Shown here in pieces: positions 8,837 through 17,033 of a DNA stretch of 64,000 bases (positions are counted from its first letter, which is position 1; every line of letters starts with the position of its first letter). This stretch comes from Pseudomonas farris. Lineage in GTDB: Bacteria > Pseudomonadota > Gammaproteobacteria > Pseudomonadales > Pseudomonadaceae. The notes under the pieces were generated by a model. It was not told the DNA's origin and ran no database searches. It saw nothing but the letters and a program-made list of their open reading frames with translations. The stretch covers positions 372,001-436,000 of the forward strand of contig NZ_JAHSTV010000001.1 in the NCBI RefSeq assembly GCF_019145235.1, written 5' to 3'. The position numbers and the translations under genes were made by a program.

Positions 8837-8958
8837 TGTGGCGAGGGGCTTGCCCCCGTTCGGCTGCGTAGCAGTCGTAAAATCTGCCGATGCGGTGTGT
8901 TTCTGAAAAATGTCGGGGAGCGCTTCGCACTCCAACGGGGGCAAGCCCCCTCGCCACA
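8837..8958. repeat. REP palindrome, family B
   Basis: Outer arms TGTGGCGAGGGGCTTGCCCC and GGGGGCAAGCCCCCTCGCCACA. The central part carries the family signature CGGCTGCGTAGCAGTCGTAAAA and GGGAGCGCTTCGCACTCCAACG. Four more full copies occur in this window. Confidence 0.85.
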
Positions 8959-9126
8959 GGCAAGCCCCCCATAGGCAAGCTCCCACGCCACAAAAGCCCT
9001 TCACCCATATTCATCTGTGGGCGGTATGCGACCAACGTTTGACTGTCAACGGATGTGCCCGCCATCGAGGCGCGGTATACTGCCGCGCCTTTTTAGCGTC
9101 GCGCCAGCATGCCCGGCGTGCCTTGA

Positions 9127-9170
9127 AAGGTGCTTGCAACCGACCGATGCACCCAAGCTGCAAGCACCTT
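9127..9170 (+). promoter_or_regulatory. 12-base inverted repeat in the fumarase leader
   Basis: AAGGTGCTTGCA (9127-9138) and TGCAAGCACCTT (9159-9170) are perfect complements with 20 bases between them, 35 bases before the fumarase start codon. In RNA this would form a stable hairpin; on DNA it could be a dyad operator. No run of Ts follows, so it is not an ordinary terminator. I do not know a described element of this form. Confidence 0.6.
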
Positions 9171-9205
9171 ATTGAATGTTCCCGTCTTTTAGAGGAGCGC
9201 GACTC

Positions 9206-10729
9206 ATGACCGTGATCAAGCAAGACGACCTGATTCAGAGCGTTGCCGACGCCCTGCAATTCATTTCCTACTACCACCCCGTGGATTTCATCCAGGCGAT
9301 GCACGAGGCCTACCTGCGTGAAGAATCGCCAGCAGCCCGCGATTCCATGGCGCAGATCCTGATCAACTCGCGCATGTGCGCTACCGGCCACCGCCCGATC
9401 TGCCAGGACACCGGTATCGTTACCGTGTTCGTGCGCGTGGGCATGGACGTTCGTTGGGATGGCGCCACCATGGGCCTGGACGACATGATCAACGAAGGCG
9501 TGCGCCGGGCTTACAACCTGCCGGAAAACGTCCTGCGTGCCTCGATCCTCGCCGACCCGGCGGGCGCTCGTAAAAACACCAAGGACAACACCCCGGCCGT
9601 TATTCACTACTCCATCGTTCCGGGTAACACCGTGGAAGTGGACGTCGCGGCCAAGGGTGGCGGTTCCGAGAACAAGTCGAAAATGGCCATGCTCAACCCG
9701 TCCGACTCGATCGTCGACTGGGTGCTGAAGACCGTTCCGGAAATGGGCGCCGGCTGGTGCCCACCGGGCATGCTCGGCATCGGCATCGGCGGCACCGCCG
9801 AGAAAGCCGCCGTCATGGCCAAGGAAGTGTTGATGGAGTCCATCGACATTCACGAGCTGAAGAAGCGCGGCCCGTCCAACCGTATCGAAGAGATGCGTCT
9901 GGAGCTGTTCGAGAAGGTCAACCAACTGGGCATCGGCGCCCAGGGCCTGGGTGGCCTGACCACCGTGCTCGACGTGAAGATCATGGATTACCCGACCCAC
10001 GCCGCTTCGTTGCCGGTGTGTATGATCCCCAACTGCGCCGCCACCCGTCACGCACACTTCGTGCTCGACGGTTCCGGCCCGGCCTCGCTGGAAGCGCCAC
10101 CGCTGGACGCCTACCCGGAAATCGTCTGGGAAGCCGGTCCATCGGCCCGTCGCGTCAACCTCGATACCCTGACACCGGAAGAAGTGCAGAGCTGGAAGCC
10201 GGGCGAAACCGTCCTGCTCAACGGCAAAATGCTCACCGGTCGCGACGCTGCGCACAAGCGCATGGTCGAGATGCTGAACAAGGGTGAAACCCTGCCGGTA
10301 GATCTGAAAGGTCGCTTCATCTACTACGTCGGCCCGGTCGATCCGGTCGGTGACGAAGTGGTTGGCCCTGCTGGTCCTACCACCGCGACGCGGATGGACA
10401 AGTTCACCCGTCAGATCCTCGAGCAAACCGGCCTGTTGGGCATGATCGGCAAATCCGAGCGCGGCCCGACCGCAATCGAAGCGATCAAGGACCACAAAGC
10501 TGTTTACCTGATGGCTGTCGGCGGCGCGGCTTACCTGGTGGCGCAAGCCATCAAGAAATCCCGCGTGGTAGCTTTCGCCGAACTGGGTATGGAAGCGATC
10601 TACGAGTTCGACGTCAAAGACATGCCTGTGACCGTTGCGGTCGACAGCAAAGGCGAGTCTGTACACATCACCGGTCCTGCGATCTGGCAGAAAAAGATCA
10701 GTGAAAGCCTGGCGGTAGAAGTGCAGTAA
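9206..10729 (+). CDS. fumA: class I fumarate hydratase
   Basis: 507 aa. Interconverts fumarate and malate in the TCA cycle using an oxygen-sensitive 4Fe-4S cluster. Single-chain class I enzyme with both the N-terminal (TtdA-like) and C-terminal (TtdB-like) parts. Candidate cluster ligands Cys66 (ICQDTG), Cys185 (GWCPPG) and Cys277 (IPNCAATRH) are spaced almost as in characterised class I fumarases. GSGP and KGRFIYYVGPVDPVGDEVVGP-type C-terminal motifs are present. AGAGGAG lies 9 bases before the ATG. An inverted repeat occupies the leader. Recalled PA4333. Terminator follows directly. Confidence 0.95.
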   Translation: MTVIKQDDLIQSVADALQFISYYHPVDFIQAMHEAYLREESPAARDSMAQILINSRMCATGHRPICQDTGIVTVFVRVGMDVRWDGATMGLDDMINEGVRRAYNLPENVLRASILADPAGARKNTKDNTPAVIHYSIVPGNTVEVDVAAKGGGSENKSKMAMLNPSDSIVDWVLKTVPEMGAGWCPPGMLGIGIGGTAEKAAVMAKEVLMESIDIHELKKRGPSNRIEEMRLELFEKVNQLGIGAQGLGGLTTVLDVKIMDYPTHAASLPVCMIPNCAATRHAHFVLDGSGPASLEAPPLDAYPEIVWEAGPSARRVNLDTLTPEEVQSWKPGETVLLNGKMLTGRDAAHKRMVEMLNKGETLPVDLKGRFIYYVGPVDPVGDEVVGPAGPTTATRMDKFTRQILEQTGLLGMIGKSERGPTAIEAIKDHKAVYLMAVGGAAYLVAQAIKKSRVVAFAELGMEAIYEFDVKDMPVTVAVDSKGESVHITGPAIWQKKISESLAVEVQ

Positions 10730-10750
10730 GCGCCTCCCCGCTACCGAGAA

Positions 10751-10788
10751 AGGCCGGGCCGTCTTCCCAGACGACCCGGCCTTTTTTT
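10751..10788 (+). terminator. intrinsic terminator of fumarase gene
   Basis: AGGCCGGGCCGTCT pairs with AGACGACCCGGCCT (one mismatch, loop TCCC), followed by seven Ts. Confidence 0.93.
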
Positions 10789-11110
10789 GGATAACGATTT
10801 AGTCCTTCGATCTAAGCAGCCACTTCGACCAACCCATTCATTCTAGAAACGCCAACATGATTGAGCTCGAAGAAGCGACAAGCGTCACCGCGATGCACAC
10901 GTTCAGCCTTTTTTGGAGAAAGTGCTGGCGACTCTATCCAGAGCCTTTGGCAGTCTACAAAAGAGCTCAATAACGAATTGGCGTATACCCAGAGCATGTT
11001 GCACTCTCGATCGAGTAAATTTACTACCGTCTGAACACGTCATGCCGGGACGAAGGACGCGCGGCCTCATGGTATGGTGCCAGCCCATCCCTCAACCTGT
11101 TTCCTACAGC
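10789..11110. other. intergenic stretch with a possible broken small ORF
   Basis: The upstream ATG frame (10857) encodes MIELEEATSVTAMHTF and stops at about 10976. From about 10918 another frame reads as plausible protein (SIQSLWQSTKELNNELAYTQ) and stops at 11034. A frameshifted remnant is possible. No recognisable family, no terminator. The two-component operon's promoter must lie in this stretch. Confidence 0.3.
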
Positions 11111-12871
11111 ATGCTGCCGACTTCCCGTACCCTGCGCCTGTCGTTGTACTCCTTGCTGATCATCGCCGGTGCAGTGCTCGCCGCCACCCTGGCCATCCGT
11201 CACACCGAACGCCAAGCGTTGGTGGAAGATGCCGCGCGGGCCAATCAGCAACTGGCGCTGTACGCCAACTCCCTGCACACCCTGATTGACCGCTACCGCG
11301 CCCTGCCCGCCGTATTGGCGCTGGACCCGGAATTGCGCGCCGCGCTAAACGGTGAAGTGAGCCCCGAAGAGCAGCTTGCGTTGAATCGCAAACTGGAAAA
11401 AATCAACGGCGCTGCACACTCCTCGACCCTGGAGTTGCTCGACCGCACTGGCCTGGCCGTGGCCGCCAGCAACTGGCGCTTGCCCAGCAGTTACGTCGGC
11501 CACAACTACGGCTTTCGCCCCTACTTCAGCCAGACCCGCACCCAAGGCACCGGCCGCTTTTACGCGGTGGGTGTGACCAGCGGCATTCCCGGCTATTTCC
11601 TGTCCAGCGCGGTGACCAGCGACGGTGGTGAGTTCCTCGGGGCCATGGTGGTCAAACTCGAATTCCCGGAACTTGAGCGCGAATGGCGCCAGGGCAGTGA
11701 CACGTTGCTGGTCAGCGATGCCCGGGGAATTATCTTCATCGCCAATCAGCCCGGCTGGCGCTATCGCCAATTGAAACCGCTGAGCGACAGCGACCGCGCC
11801 GAGCTCAAAGCCACCCGCCAATACGACAAACAGCCGCTGACCCCGCTTGACTATCAATCGCTGCGACGCTTCGACGACAACAGTGCGCTGACCCGGGTCG
11901 TTGGTCCCGACGGGACGGCGGATTACCTCTGGGAATCGCTGCCGCTGGCCGCCGAAGGCTGGACGCTGCATCTATTGCGTCGCCCGCAAGTCGCGTTCGA
12001 AGACCGCCGCAACGCCGGGCTCGCCGCGGCCGGGTTGTGGCTGGCCATCGTGTTTCTGTTGCTGTTCCTCAACCAGCGTTGGCGCCTGGCCAAGATGCGT
12101 CAGCGCAGCCGTGAAGAACTCGAGCGACTGGTGGAAGAACGCACCCGGGATTTGCGCACCGCTCAGGACGGGCTGGTGCAATCGGCCAAACTCGCGGCCC
12201 TCGGCCAGATGTCTGCGGCGCTGGCCCATGAAATCAATCAACCGCTGACCGCCCAGCGTATGCAGCTTGCTACTCTGAGGCTGCTGCTCGATCACGGTCG
12301 GGTCGAGGACGCCTACAAGGCGCTCAAACCGGTGGACGACATGCTCACGCGCATGGCCGCCCTCACCGGCCACCTGAAAACCTTCGCCCGCAAAAGCCCC
12401 AGCGGTCTGCGCGAACGGCTGGACCTGGCGGCGGTGGTCGATCAATCCCTGCAGTTGCTGGATGCGCGCCTGCGTGACGAGCACGTTAGCACCGTGCTGC
12501 ATCTGACTCGCCCGGCCTGGGTGCGTGGCGATGCGATTCGTCTGGAACAGGTGCTGATCAACCTGCTGCGCAATGCGCTGGATGCGATGCATGACAAACC
12601 TTGCAAGCGTCTGGAAATTCGTCTCGAAGCCGATGAACAATTGTGGCGCCTGAGCGTTTCCGACAACGGTGGCGGCATTGCCGAAGAGAACCTGGGTAAA
12701 GTGTTCGATCCGTTCTTCACCACCAAACCGGTGGGCGATGGCCTGGGCCTCGGGCTGGCCGTCTCGTTCGCCATCGCTCACGAAGCAGGCGGCCGCCTGA
12801 GTGCCGATAATGGTGATAACGGCGCGGTGTTCACCCTGACGTTGCCCATTGATCTGGAGGTGCCTGCTTGA
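11111..12871 (+). CDS. DctB-type sensor histidine kinase
   Basis: 586 aa. A transmembrane segment at about residues 7-27 (LSLYSLLIIAGAVLAATLA), a periplasmic double-Cache/PDC sensor region (about 40-290), a second segment (AAAGLWLAIVFLLLFL), a coiled linker, a dimerisation domain with ALAHEINQPL carrying the phospho-accepting His, and an ATPase domain with NALDA, DNGGGI and GLGLGLAV. This is the architecture of DctB and MifS kinases, which sense C4-dicarboxylates or alpha-ketoglutarate outside the membrane. The stop overlaps the start of the response regulator (TGATG). The ATG at 11111 lacks an obvious ribosome site; an upstream ATG at 11069 is an alternative. Ligand is inferred from family and from the permease next door. 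Confidence 0.9.
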   Translation: MLPTSRTLRLSLYSLLIIAGAVLAATLAIRHTERQALVEDAARANQQLALYANSLHTLIDRYRALPAVLALDPELRAALNGEVSPEEQLALNRKLEKINGAAHSSTLELLDRTGLAVAASNWRLPSSYVGHNYGFRPYFSQTRTQGTGRFYAVGVTSGIPGYFLSSAVTSDGGEFLGAMVVKLEFPELEREWRQGSDTLLVSDARGIIFIANQPGWRYRQLKPLSDSDRAELKATRQYDKQPLTPLDYQSLRRFDDNSALTRVVGPDGTADYLWESLPLAAEGWTLHLLRRPQVAFEDRRNAGLAAAGLWLAIVFLLLFLNQRWRLAKMRQRSREELERLVEERTRDLRTAQDGLVQSAKLAALGQMSAALAHEINQPLTAQRMQLATLRLLLDHGRVEDAYKALKPVDDMLTRMAALTGHLKTFARKSPSGLRERLDLAAVVDQSLQLLDARLRDEHVSTVLHLTRPAWVRGDAIRLEQVLINLLRNALDAMHDKPCKRLEIRLEADEQLWRLSVSDNGGGIAEENLGKVFDPFFTTKPVGDGLGLGLAVSFAIAHEAGGRLSADNGDNGAVFTLTLPIDLEVPA

Positions 12872-14205
12872 TGCTCAATTCGGTGATGGTGGTCGATGAC
12901 GAAAGCAGCATCCGCAGCGCCGTCGAACAGTGGCTGAGCCTGTCAGGGTTCGAGGTGCAGCTGTTCAGTCGCGCCGACGAGTGTCTGGCGCAACTGCCGA
13001 AACATTTCCCCGGGGTGATTCTCAGCGACGTGCGCATGCCTGGCATGACGGGGCTGGAGTTGCTGGCCGAAGTCCAGCGCCGCGATGCCGACTTGCCGGT
13101 GATCCTGCTGACCGGTCACGGCGATGTGCCGATGGCCGTCGAAGCGATGCGCGATGGCGCTTATGATTTCCTCGAAAAACCTTTCAGCCCGGAAACCCTG
13201 CTGAGCAGCCTGCGTCGGGCTCTGGACAAGCGTCGGCTGGTGCTGGAAAACCGTGCCCTGCACGAGCAAGCGGACAATCGCGCCAAACTCGATGCCACCC
13301 TGCTGGGGGTGTCCCGCGGCTTGCAGACGTTGCGTCGGCAAGTACTGGACCTGGCGACGTTGCCGGTCAATGTGCTGATCCGGGGCGAAACCGGCAGCGG
13401 CAAGGAATTGGTTGCCCGTTGCCTGCACGACTTCGGTCCCCGCGCAGACAAGCCCTTTGTGGCGCTGAACTGCGCAGCGATTCCCGAGCAGTTGTTCGAG
13501 GCCGAACTGTTCGGCCATGAGAGCGGTGCGTTCACGGGCGCCCAGGGTAAACGCATCGGCAAGCTCGAATACGCCGACGGCGGCACACTGTTTCTCGATG
13601 AAATCGAAAGCATGCCGTTGGCCCAGCAGGTGAAACTGCTGCGGGTGTTGCAGGAGCAGAAGCTTGAGCGGTTGGGTTCCAACCAGAGTATCCACGTGGA
13701 CCTGCGGATCATCGCCGCGACCAAACCCGACTTGCTGGATGAAGCCCGGGCCGGACGTTTTCGCGAAGATCTGGCCTATCGATTGAACGTCGCCGAATTG
13801 CGTCTGCCGCCGTTGCGTGACCGGCGTGAAGACATTCCCCTGCTGTTCGAGTTCTTCGCGCAGAGTGCCGCCGAGCGTTTGGGCCGCACCTTTGCACCCT
13901 TGAGCGGGCCGCAACTGAGCCATCTGCTGAGCCACGACTGGCCGGGCAATGTGCGCGAACTGGCGAACGTCGCCGAGCGACAAGTGCTGGGCCTTGGCGA
14001 ACCGGAACCGGCGGGGATCGACCCCGGCCAGTCATTGGCGGCGCAGCAGGAAGCCTTTGAAGCGCATTGCTTGCGGGCGGCCTTGACCCGGCATAAAGGT
14101 GATGTGAAAGCGGTGCTGGAAGAGCTGCAACTGCCGCGCCGTACCTTTAATGAAAAGATGCAGCGGCATGGACTGACGCGCGAGATGTTTTTGCAGGACA
14201 GCTGA
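12871..14205 (+). CDS. sigma-54-dependent response regulator (DctD/MifR type)
   Basis: 444 aa. Receiver domain with acidic pocket DD (9-10), phospho-acceptor Asp53 (LSDVRMPGM) and conserved Lys (EKPF); AAA+ domain with Walker A GETGSGKE, the sigma-54 contact loop GAFTGA and Walker B LFLDEI; C-terminal Fis-type helix-turn-helix (DVKAVLEELQLPRRTFNEKM). It activates RNA polymerase carrying RpoN. GGAGG lies 10 bases upstream and the start overlaps the kinase stop. A sigma-54 promoter and two palindromes lie in front of the next gene, making the permease its likely target. Similar to DctD and to MifR, regulator of alpha-ketoglutarate transport in P. aeruginosa. Confidence 0.93.
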   Translation: MLNSVMVVDDESSIRSAVEQWLSLSGFEVQLFSRADECLAQLPKHFPGVILSDVRMPGMTGLELLAEVQRRDADLPVILLTGHGDVPMAVEAMRDGAYDFLEKPFSPETLLSSLRRALDKRRLVLENRALHEQADNRAKLDATLLGVSRGLQTLRRQVLDLATLPVNVLIRGETGSGKELVARCLHDFGPRADKPFVALNCAAIPEQLFEAELFGHESGAFTGAQGKRIGKLEYADGGTLFLDEIESMPLAQQVKLLRVLQEQKLERLGSNQSIHVDLRIIAATKPDLLDEARAGRFREDLAYRLNVAELRLPPLRDRREDIPLLFEFFAQSAAERLGRTFAPLSGPQLSHLLSHDWPGNVRELANVAERQVLGLGEPEPAGIDPGQSLAAQQEAFEAHCLRAALTRHKGDVKAVLEELQLPRRTFNEKMQRHGLTREMFLQDS

Positions 14206-14223
14206 TTTTTGTGGTGCCTGAAC

Positions 14224-14330
14224 TGGCCCCTTCGCGAGCAAGCCCGCTCCCACATTGGATCTATGGCGAACACAAAATTCGCCTACACAACAAATCAACT
14301 GTGGGAGCGGGCTTGCTCGCGAAGGGGCCA
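14224..14330. repeat. REPIN, family A
   Basis: Arms TGGCCCCTTCGCGAGCAAGC and GCTTGCTCGCGAAGGGGCCA, complementary throughout, continuing into CCGCTCCCACA/TGTGGGAGCGG. Sits just after the response-regulator gene. Confidence 0.9.
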
Positions 14331-14360
14331 GCACTGACGAAGCAATACCACGCGTGAATA

Positions 14361-14374
14361 AGCGGTTTTCCGCT
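14361..14374. promoter_or_regulatory. enhancer-like palindrome 1 for the permease promoter
   Basis: AGCGGTTTTCCGCT, arms AGCGG/CCGCT, preceded by GAATA. It is repeated 32 bases downstream. Lies about 100 bases before the start expected from the sigma-54 promoter, the usual place for a DctD-type upstream activating sequence. Confidence 0.7.
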
Positions 14375-14392
14375 CGAACCCGCCCCTGAATA

Positions 14393-14406
14393 AGCGGATT
14401 TCCGCT
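14393..14406. promoter_or_regulatory. enhancer-like palindrome 2 for the permease promoter
   Basis: AGCGGATTTCCGCT, identical to palindrome 1 except one base in the spacer, again preceded by TGAATA. The 32-base period is three helical turns, so both sites face the same side of the DNA, as expected for an oligomeric sigma-54 activator. Confidence 0.7.
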
Positions 14407-14448
14407 CAACAAAACCCGCTACCCCCTCTAAACCGGCCCTCCTCCCCT

Positions 14449-14465
14449 TGGCACAGCTCCTGCTA
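14449..14465 (+). promoter_or_regulatory. sigma-54 promoter of the MFS permease gene
   Basis: TGGCACAGCTCCTGCTA: the -24 GG and -12 GC are separated by exactly 10 bases, and TGGCAC matches the -24 consensus. Predicted start near 14475, about 50 bases before the permease ATG. The adjacent regulator carries the GAFTGA loop needed to use it. Confidence 0.82.
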
Positions 14466-14526
14466 TAGCTCCAGCAGGCTGCGTTTCAACGCGCTCCACA
14501 AAAACAATTAAACGAAGGATCCTTCA

Positions 14527-15846
14527 ATGGATAACTCCAACGCCCTGCCCCTTGGGTCGGCTGCCGCGCCGGCCAAAGAAAGAACCACCGCTAGCCGGAT
14601 CAAATCGATCTTCAGCGGCTCTGTCGGCAATATGGTCGAGTGGTACGACTGGTACGTCTACGCCGCCTTCTCCCTGTACTTCGCCAAAGCCTTCTTCCCT
14701 AAAGGCGACACCACCGCACAACTGCTCAACACCGCCGCGATCTTCGCCGTGGGCTTTTTGATGCGCCCGATCGGTGGCTGGTTGATGGGCCTCTACGCCG
14801 ACAAGGCCGGTCGCAAGAAAGCGCTGATGGCTTCGGTGTACCTGATGTGTTTCGGCTCGCTGCTGATCGCCCTGAGCCCGGGTTATGAAACCATTGGTAT
14901 CGGCGCACCGATCCTGCTGATTTTCGCCCGTTTGCTGCAAGGCCTGTCGGTCGGTGGCGAGTACGGCACCTCGGCGACTTACCTCAGCGAGATGGCGACC
15001 AAGGATCGTCGCGGCTTCTACTCCAGCTTCCAGTACGTGACCCTGATCTCCGGCCAGCTCATCGCTTTGGCAGTGCTGATCGTGCTGCAACAGACCCTGA
15101 CCACTGAAGAGCTGTACGCCTGGGGCTGGCGCATTCCGTTCGCCATCGGCGCACTGTGTGCCGTGGTCGCGCTCTACCTGCGTCGTGGCATGGAAGAAAC
15201 CGAGTCGTTCACCAAGAAAGAGAAAGCCAAGGAAAGCGCGATGCGCACCTTGATGCGCCATCCGAAAGAACTGATGACCGTGGTCGGCCTGACCATGGGC
15301 GGCACGCTGGCGTTCTACACCTACACCACGTACATGCAGAAATACCTGGTGAACACCGTCGGCATGAGCATCTCCGACTCCACCACGATTTCCGCAGCCA
15401 CGCTGTTCCTGTTCATGTGCCTGCAACCGATCATCGGTGGGCTGTCGGATAAAGTCGGTCGTCGGCCGATCCTGATCGCCTTCGGTATTCTCGGGACACT
15501 GTTCACCGTGCCGATCCTGACCACCCTGCACACCATCCAGACCTGGTGGGGCGCGTTCTTCTTGATCATGGCGGCGCTGATCATCGTCAGCGGCTACACC
15601 TCGATCAACGCGGTGGTTAAAGCCGAACTGTTCCCGACCGAAATCCGTGCGCTGGGCGTCGGCCTGCCCTACGCGCTGACAGTGTCGATCTTCGGCGGCA
15701 CCGCTGAATACATCGCGCTGTGGTTCAAGAGCATCGGCATGGAAACCGGTTACTACTGGTATGTCACGGCGTGCATCGCGGTGTCGTTGCTGGTGTACGT
15801 GACCATGAAAGATACCCGCAAGCATTCGCGGATCGAGACGGACTAA
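14527..15846 (+). CDS. MFS dicarboxylate/alpha-ketoglutarate permease (KgtP-like)
   Basis: 439 aa with about 12 membrane segments; metabolite:H+ symporter family. Visible marks: VGNMVEWYDWYVYAAFSLYF at the first helix, the loop 2-3 motif LYADKAGRKKAL, LLQGLSVGGEYGTSATYLSE in helix 4-5 and GLSDKVGRRP in the second half. These are shared by KgtP, PcaT and related proton symporters of 2-oxoglutarate and dicarboxylates. AAGGATCC lies just upstream. Its promoter is of the sigma-54 type with two palindromes, next to the two-component pair that probably controls it. The substrate is inferred; citrate or shikimate type acids are alternatives. Confidence 0.92.
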   Translation: MDNSNALPLGSAAAPAKERTTASRIKSIFSGSVGNMVEWYDWYVYAAFSLYFAKAFFPKGDTTAQLLNTAAIFAVGFLMRPIGGWLMGLYADKAGRKKALMASVYLMCFGSLLIALSPGYETIGIGAPILLIFARLLQGLSVGGEYGTSATYLSEMATKDRRGFYSSFQYVTLISGQLIALAVLIVLQQTLTTEELYAWGWRIPFAIGALCAVVALYLRRGMEETESFTKKEKAKESAMRTLMRHPKELMTVVGLTMGGTLAFYTYTTYMQKYLVNTVGMSISDSTTISAATLFLFMCLQPIIGGLSDKVGRRPILIAFGILGTLFTVPILTTLHTIQTWWGAFFLIMAALIIVSGYTSINAVVKAELFPTEIRALGVGLPYALTVSIFGGTAEYIALWFKSIGMETGYYWYVTACIAVSLLVYVTMKDTRKHSRIETD

Positions 15847-15894
15847 TAGCAACATTGATGGAGGCTGTTATGGCCTCCCTGAACGCAACACCAC

Positions 15895-15914
15895 AGCCCG
15901 GCCTTGGCCGGGCT
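15895..15914 (+). terminator. hairpin after permease gene
   Basis: AGCCCGGCC/GGCCGGGCT, a perfect 9-base stem with a two-base TT centre, followed by a short T-poor stretch (TAGTCATTTC). Probable but imperfect terminator. Confidence 0.65.
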
Positions 15915-15959
15915 TAGTCATTTCTGGGGGTAAACAAAACTCCAGGCTCGACACAAAAA

Positions 15960-16051
15960 ATGTGGGAGCGGGCTTGCTTGCGAAAGCGGCTTAACATTCA
16001 ACAAGGATGCTGACTGATACACCGCCTTCGCGAGCAAGCCCGCTCCCACAT
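15960..16051. repeat. REPIN, family A
   Basis: ATGTGGGAGCGGGCTTGCTT at the left and GCGAGCAAGCCCGCTCCCACAT at the right; the left arm has one altered base (CTTGCTTGCG). Confidence 0.88.
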
Positions 16052-16131
16052 TAGATCTCATCGCTGGAAATAACCCGCTCGTCCTTGCACTATGATCGAT
16101 CCCGAAACAAAGCCCTCAGGAACCTCCGTCC

Positions 16132-16761
16132 ATGCCCGACGACATCCATTTCTACGAACCCGCCAACGGCCACGGCCTGCCGCATGACCCGTTCAACGCC
16201 ATCGTCGGCCCGCGCCCTATCGGCTGGATTTCCTCCCAGGACGCCAACGGTCGCTTGAACCTGGCGCCCTACAGTTTTTTCAATGCCTTCAACTACATCC
16301 CGCCGATCATTGGTTTTTCCAGCGTCGGGCGCAAAGACAGCCTGAATAATATCGAGCAGACAGGCGAATTCGCCTGGAACCTGGCGACCCGGCCGCTGGC
16401 CGAGCAGATGAACCAGAGCTGCGCCATGGTCGGGCCGCAGGTCGATGAGTTTGAACTGTCCGGGCTGACCACCGCCGCGTCGAAAATCATTCAGGTGCCA
16501 CGGGTTGCCGAAAGTCCGGTGTCCTTTGAGTGCAAGGTCACGCAGATCATTCAGTTGCAACGTGCAAACAAGGAAGTGGTGCCGAGCTGGCTGATTCTCG
16601 GCGAAGTGGTCGCCGTGCATATCGCCAAGTGGCTGTTGAAAGATGGGGTGTACGACACCGCCGCGGCAGAACCGATTCTGCGCGGCGGCGGGCCGGCGGA
16701 TTACTTTCAGCTGGGGCCAGAGGCATTGTTCAAGATGTTCCGCCCGGGGGCGGTCAAGTAA
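16132..16761 (+). CDS. flavin reductase family (FMN-binding split barrel) protein
   Basis: 209 aa. FMN-binding split-barrel of the flavin reductase/DIM6-NTAB family: NAIVGPRPIGWISSQDANGR near the start, APYSFFNAFNYIPPIIGFSS, and the GEFAWNLATRPLAEQM segment. Members bind FMN and reduce flavin or act in oxygenase systems; which is not visible. AGGAA lies 10 bases before the ATG. The stop codon abuts that of the convergent gene at 16762. Confidence 0.88.
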   Translation: MPDDIHFYEPANGHGLPHDPFNAIVGPRPIGWISSQDANGRLNLAPYSFFNAFNYIPPIIGFSSVGRKDSLNNIEQTGEFAWNLATRPLAEQMNQSCAMVGPQVDEFELSGLTTAASKIIQVPRVAESPVSFECKVTQIIQLQRANKEVVPSWLILGEVVAVHIAKWLLKDGVYDTAAAEPILRGGGPADYFQLGPEALFKMFRPGAVK

Positions 16762-16992
16762 TTACCAGAGCAGGTCGGTGTCTTCTTTAACGTCTTTGAG
16801 GCGGGTCAGCTCTTTGGCAGCGGCCTCGTCGGCTTCATGGGCGGTTTTGAAGGTCTGGCTTTCCAGCACTTTGTGAAAACGCGGGGCACCGGAACCGCCG
16901 AGGGCTTTGACGGCAATCGCGGCGTGGTAACCGCCCTCGCCCGGTACTACTGCTGAAACGGCTTCGAAGTGTTCAAAGGCTTTGCGTGCCAT
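16762..16992 (-). CDS. small conserved hypothetical protein
   Basis: 76 aa, soluble, no membrane segment. Contains a basic/alanine-rich N-terminal half (ARKAFEHFEAVSAVVPGEGG) and an acidic C-terminus. I do not recognise a family. AGGA lies 8-9 bases before the ATG. Ends exactly next to the stop of the flavin reductase gene; no room for a terminator. Another small protein gene (monooxygenase fold) follows 41 bases upstream of its start on the same strand. Confidence 0.7.
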   Translation of the reverse strand: MARKAFEHFEAVSAVVPGEGGYHAAIAVKALGGSGAPRFHKVLESQTFKTAHEADEAAAKELTRLKDVKEDTDLLW

Positions 16993-17033
16993 GTCGCGGA
17001 TCCTGGCTAATGGAGAGTTGCGCCATTAAACCC

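Noticed and set aside
9011..10666. 551-codon open frame on the minus strand over the fumarase gene
   Set aside because: Mirror of a high-GC gene; no family, wrong composition, no ribosome site.
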